Made by a program: the position numbers and the translations under genes | Assembly: GCA_021827865.1 (NCBI GenBank) | Contig: JAKAUC010000009.1 | Location: 558,001 to 622,000 of the forward strand | Direction: 5' to 3' | DNA from: an archaeon | Lineage (GTDB): Archaea > Thermoproteota > Nitrososphaeria > Nitrososphaerales > Gagatemarchaeaceae | Length of the DNA: 64,000 nt | Notes under the pieces: generated by a model | What the model saw: only the letters and a program-made list of their open reading frames with translations | Told to the model about the DNA's origin: nothing | Databases searched by the model: none | Shown here: piece after piece, positions 61,451-64,000 of the stretch | Numbering within the stretch: position 1 is the first letter of the stretch | Layout of the letters: every line of letters begins with the position of its first letter

Positions 61451-61560
61451 TGCCCCGGCCGGGATTCGAACCCGGGTCGCCGACTCGAAAGGCCGGCATA
61501 CTCTCGACACTTTGGGTTTGACCGGGCTTTACGCCCTTGCGGACTCTATACTACCGGGGC
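61451..61560 (-). tRNA. tRNA-Glu (UUC) with about 36 extra bases in the D arm
   Basis: Reverse strand: acceptor GCCCCGG/CCGGGGC, anticodon arm CCGGC-CTTTCGA-GTCGG with anticodon TTC, T arm CCGGG-TTCGAAT-CCCGG and discriminator A. Between D-stem halves (GTAT/GTAT) lie 46 bases instead of about 10, including a GGGC-GTAAA-GCCC hairpin. The normal D loop AGCCCGGTCA can be found within. This is best explained by one or two non-canonical introns in the D loop; exact boundaries are not resolved. No intron is in the anticodon loop. Confidence 0.8.
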
Positions 61561-61596
61561 TGGCCGAGGCCAGGCGGGTCTGCAATTAGAGCTTTC

Positions 61597-62307
61597 TCAT
61601 GCCGCCGGCTCAAAGAAGCACCACTCTCCAGCCTCCTCGGCGAGTTCTGTAGCGCACTTCGTCGCGAGGGAGGGGGTGAAGCTCGTGAACACGCCGTCCT
61701 TTGGGACGTAGCAGTTCCTGGGCCTTCTCCCCCCTACTTCCCTGAGCGTCGACCCCGCCTCTGTCCCGGACATGATCGACTGGAAATACATCCTCCGCCC
61801 TAGGATCAGGGGAGACGATCCGTCAGTGGGGAAGTCCGCCACCACCGGCCCGGCAACATCGGCTGAGCCCATTAGCATGGCCGCTGTCAGGCGCTCGTCC
61901 GGGGTCAGACCACAGTCGCCGGACGCTCTGAGCCGCTCCCAGTTCGAAGCCGCTTCCAGCCGCGGTCGTAGCTTGACAGATGGGACGCCCTCGGCGAGGA
62001 ATTCCGCGAAGTACATCTGGGCGAGCGACTCGGCTGAGACTCTCTCCCGGGAGAAAGCGAGGAGGTCTGGGACGAGCGGGACCACCAGATCCACGGGGTC
62101 CTTCGAGCACCAGCAATACCCCGCCTGCTCGATGTGCACCCTGAAATCCCTCGACGTCGCTGTTAAAGCCCCTACCCGCTCACTCACCGCAAAGCCTCTC
62201 TTCCCTATCTCGGCAGCCAGAAATCTAAGCTGGGAGGCGTTGAGCTTGGGGAGGGGCAAGACGTGCCTGTTTCCGACCAGCAGCCGATGCACCTTGAAAG
62301 GAGTCAA
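61597..62307 (-). CDS. Hypothetical protein, 236 aa
   Basis: A 236-residue soluble protein beginning MTPFKVHRLLVGNRHVLPLP. Two Cys pairs (CWCSKD; CYVPKD ... KCATEL) and several conserved-looking Pro/Arg segments (SRERVSAESLAQMYFAEFLAEG) are seen, but no family that I recognise. No membrane helix. Divergent from the GGPP synthase gene; the intervening 58 nt contain AT-rich TATA-like sequence (CATTATATAACG, about 62330-62341). Confidence 0.6.
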   Translation of the reverse strand: MTPFKVHRLLVGNRHVLPLPKLNASQLRFLAAEIGKRGFAVSERVGALTATSRDFRVHIEQAGYCWCSKDPVDLVVPLVPDLLAFSRERVSAESLAQMYFAEFLAEGVPSVKLRPRLEAASNWERLRASGDCGLTPDERLTAAMLMGSADVAGPVVADFPTDGSSPLILGRRMYFQSIMSGTEAGSTLREVGGRRPRNCYVPKDGVFTSFTPSLATKCATELAEEAGEWCFFEPAA

Positions 62308-62365
62308 CGCCCTGAGCGATTAGGAGAACTCATTATATAACGAGCCTAATCCATTCATCACTATC

Positions 62366-63232
62366 ATGGGGGGAGGGAGGGAGGATAGGGCTTTGTCGCT
62401 CGAGTCGCTTGAAGAGCGCATGAAGTCGTACGCCGTACGCGTCGACTCTGCGCTGGCCCGCGAGCTCAAGCTCTACGCCCATTCTAGGTTCCACGACCCG
62501 CTGGCGTATGCCACGGAGGGAGGGAAGCGCGTCAGGCCCGTGATGCTGATGCTGTCGGCGGAAGCTCTCGGGTGCAAGGACGACAGGGTCCTCGGCGCGG
62601 CTGTCGCGGTTGAACTCCTCCATACCGAATCGATCATACATGACGATGTCATCGACGAAGAGAAGGCGAGAAGGGCGAAGGTCCCCTTCCATCTGAAGTA
62701 TGGCTACAGCGCTTCACTACTCAGCGCCGACTTCGTCTTCGCCATGATACTCGCCATCGCGGCTAGATATGACGACAAGAGGATCGCCGAGGAGGTCAGT
62801 AGCGCGGCGCTTCAGATGTCCGAAGGAGAGTATTCAGAGCTCACCATCGACCCCCAGATCTACAAGCTCACCTGGGATGAATACATCAGGATAGTCACCG
62901 AGAAGACAGCGTCGTTGTTCGAGACGTCTGCTAAGCTGGGGGCCCTGATCGCCGGGGGCGACGAGAAGGAGGTCCAGGCGCTGGCCGACTATGGCAGATG
63001 TATTGGGATCGCGTACCAGCTCAAGGACGACCTGCTGGACTGGAGGTCCAGGGACAAGGTGTCGCTCGGCCTTCTGAAGACCCATAGCGAGAGCGAGGTA
63101 GTTGGGAAGATGGCGGCCCAGGCGCAATCCTACGCAGAGGAGGCTAAGCGAATGCTCATACACATCCCACGGAACGAAGCCACGGTCCTGCTGGAAGACA
63201 TTTCGGACTTCTCAATCTTGCGTCAGCGCTGA
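62366..63232 (+). CDS. Geranylgeranyl diphosphate synthase (polyprenyl synthase)
   Basis: A 288-residue all-helical trans-prenyltransferase that builds the C20 chain for archaeal ether lipids. First Asp-rich motif is SIIHDDVIDEEKARR, second is YQLKDDLLDWRSRDK; the substrate GKRVRPVMLML segment is present. The residue pattern before the first Asp motif (AVAVELLHTES) fits a short (C20) product but does not prove it. The ATG at 62366 follows TTATATAAC (about 62332-62340) at leaderless distance. The lipid reductases elsewhere in the window act later in the same pathway. Confidence 0.9.
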   Translation: MGGGREDRALSLESLEERMKSYAVRVDSALARELKLYAHSRFHDPLAYATEGGKRVRPVMLMLSAEALGCKDDRVLGAAVAVELLHTESIIHDDVIDEEKARRAKVPFHLKYGYSASLLSADFVFAMILAIAARYDDKRIAEEVSSAALQMSEGEYSELTIDPQIYKLTWDEYIRIVTEKTASLFETSAKLGALIAGGDEKEVQALADYGRCIGIAYQLKDDLLDWRSRDKVSLGLLKTHSESEVVGKMAAQAQSYAEEAKRMLIHIPRNEATVLLEDISDFSILRQR

Positions 63233-63243
63233 GCCCAAGCGGA

Positions 63244-64000
63244 CTAGGTCCCGCGCTCCGCGACCGCCTTCGCGCTCCTGGTTCCCGTGGTGTAGAACCT
63301 TGGCCCCTTGAAAGGAGTGAACTGCCTGCCCCCTCCGTGGAGATACTTGGAGAAGTGCTCCACGAAGATGAGCCTTGCCCCCTGGATGCCTGGTTCGAGG
63401 ATGCTCAGGATCACGTTGAAGACGTGCACCGTGACAAGGAGGACCACCCCAAGTATCACGTAGGCGACCCCTCCGTATAATATACCGGGAGACCCGGTGG
63501 AAGTAGGACCAACGACCACGCTGTCGATGAGGTACGCCAGCACGAAGGTCGCGAGGAGGATGCCAAGGAGCCTGGTGTACGAGATTATGTTGCTGACTAT
63601 GGACGGGAGCTCGATGAGAGCCTGGCCACCCTCTCCGTATATCACCAGTCCGATCCCGACTACGATGAGGATGATCAGTGGGTTTGAGAGCGGGTTCAAC
63701 AGGCTGGATAGGCTCTCGTGATGCAGGAGTGCCAGCCCCGTAAGGGCGATGCCCAGGGCTCCGCAGAGCCAGCCAAACTTCCCAATCGCGTGCTTCACGC
63801 TGCGCATCCAGTAGGCGTTGACCATGCCCAGCACTAGGCCGAAGGAGACCATGAAGAGCCCTATGTACCCTGAGTAGAGCAGGAGCGTCTTGAGCCCCAA
63901 CGTCGATATCGGGTCCAGGAAGGTCCCGTTGGCCGGGAGGCCTGCATGGAGGTTAGAGTTGAGGTACGAGAACAGATACTGGTTCGCGTGGAATCCGAAG
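63244..64000 (-). CDS. atpI: A/V-type ATP synthase subunit I (a), C-terminal part
   Basis: The frame enters from the window end (reading FGFHANQYLFSYLNSN first) and runs 251 codons to a stop at 63244. It is the membrane half of the A/V-ATPase a subunit, with about seven helices. The essential half-channel arginine is in IISYTRLLGILLATFVLAYL, and the family's closing EHFSKYLHGGGRQFTPF is present. The protein carries protons or sodium past the rotor ring. The N-terminal stalk domain and other ATPase subunits are beyond the window. Confidence 0.92.
   Translation of the reverse strand, partial: FGFHANQYLFSYLNSNLHAGLPANGTFLDPISTLGLKTLLLYSGYIGLFMVSFGLVLGMVNAYWMRSVKHAIGKFGWLCGALGIALTGLALLHHESLSSLLNPLSNPLIILIVVGIGLVIYGEGGQALIELPSIVSNIISYTRLLGILLATFVLAYLIDSVVVGPTSTGSPGILYGGVAYVILGVVLLVTVHVFNVILSILEPGIQGARLIFVEHFSKYLHGGGRQFTPFKGPRFYTTGTRSAKAVAERGT

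Noticed and set aside
1-64000. CRISPR arrays, insertion sequences, rRNA genes, prophage genes
   Set aside because: No regularly spaced repeats, transposase motifs, terminal inverted repeats or rRNA cores were seen; the intein is the only mobile-type element supported.

Overview
The window is a GC-rich stretch of an archaeal chromosome. Archaeal markers are a group II chaperonin (thermosome), an ESCRT-III/CdvB-like protein, geranylgeranyl diphosphate synthase, geranylgeranyl-reductase family flavoproteins, an A/V-type ATPase subunit I, HerA/NurA proteins, TrmB-, HxlR- and ArsR-like regulators, and tRNA genes with introns. Many genes have an AT-rich TATA-like box about 25-30 nt before the start codon and no Shine-Dalgarno, which indicates leaderless mRNAs. 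TTG and GTG starts are frequent. CdvB, PolX and an isolated nuoABCD block together suggest a TACK archaeon, perhaps a heterotrophic relative of Nitrososphaerota; this is inference. No ammonia-oxidation genes are present.

Layout. 1-9.7 kb: MFS exporter (cut by the window start), ADP-forming acyl-CoA synthetase (two subunits), arginase, an ABC exporter pair, sugar nucleotidyltransferase, HtrA protease, HxlR regulator and a CoA-binding protein. 9.9-17.4 kb: MFS transporter, an unusually large NurA-like nuclease with a HerA-like ATPase, a nucleotidyltransferase-like protein and four unassigned small genes. 17.5-25.2 kb: pterin dehydratase, thermosome, TetR, PPOX protein, geranylgeranyl reductase with divergent TrmB, CdvB, MscL and a DMT transporter. 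25.3-31.4 kb: nuoABCD, with an intein inside NuoB, then citrate synthase with a CBS-domain protein. 31.7-40.8 kb: second GGR-like flavoprotein, AlaX, tRNA-Arg, secreted DUF4382 protein, gamma-glutamyltransferase, an ArsR-like regulator, divergent proline dehydrogenase and prolidase, RAM-domain protein, PolX, tRNA-Leu. 41-54.8 kb: acetyl-CoA synthetase, M20 hydrolase, metallo-beta-lactamase, LigB-type protein, HAD phosphatase, TauE/DUF1634 pair, an HPr-kinase-like protein, radical SAM protein and an epimerase/serine hydrolase/dipeptidase operon. 55-64 kb: DEAH-like helicase, Cys-rich cation-transporter-like protein, a deletion scar fusing two broken genes, AlkZ-like glycosylase, methyltransferase, tRNA-Glu with a D-arm insertion, GGPP synthase and ATPase subunit I.

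The genes fit an organism that oxidises peptides and amino acids (dipeptidases, prolidase, proline dehydrogenase, arginase, gamma-glutamyltransferase), passes carbon through acetyl-CoA and citrate synthase, and feeds electrons into a membrane complex I. The most striking feature is the NuoB intein: it sits exactly before the third cysteine ligand of iron-sulfur cluster N2, so the last Fe-S cluster of complex I depends on protein splicing. Second is a citrate synthase whose N-terminal extension resembles a VapB-type antitoxin DNA-binding segment, next to a perfect palindrome in its own promoter. No CRISPR arrays, insertion sequences, rRNA genes or prophages were seen.
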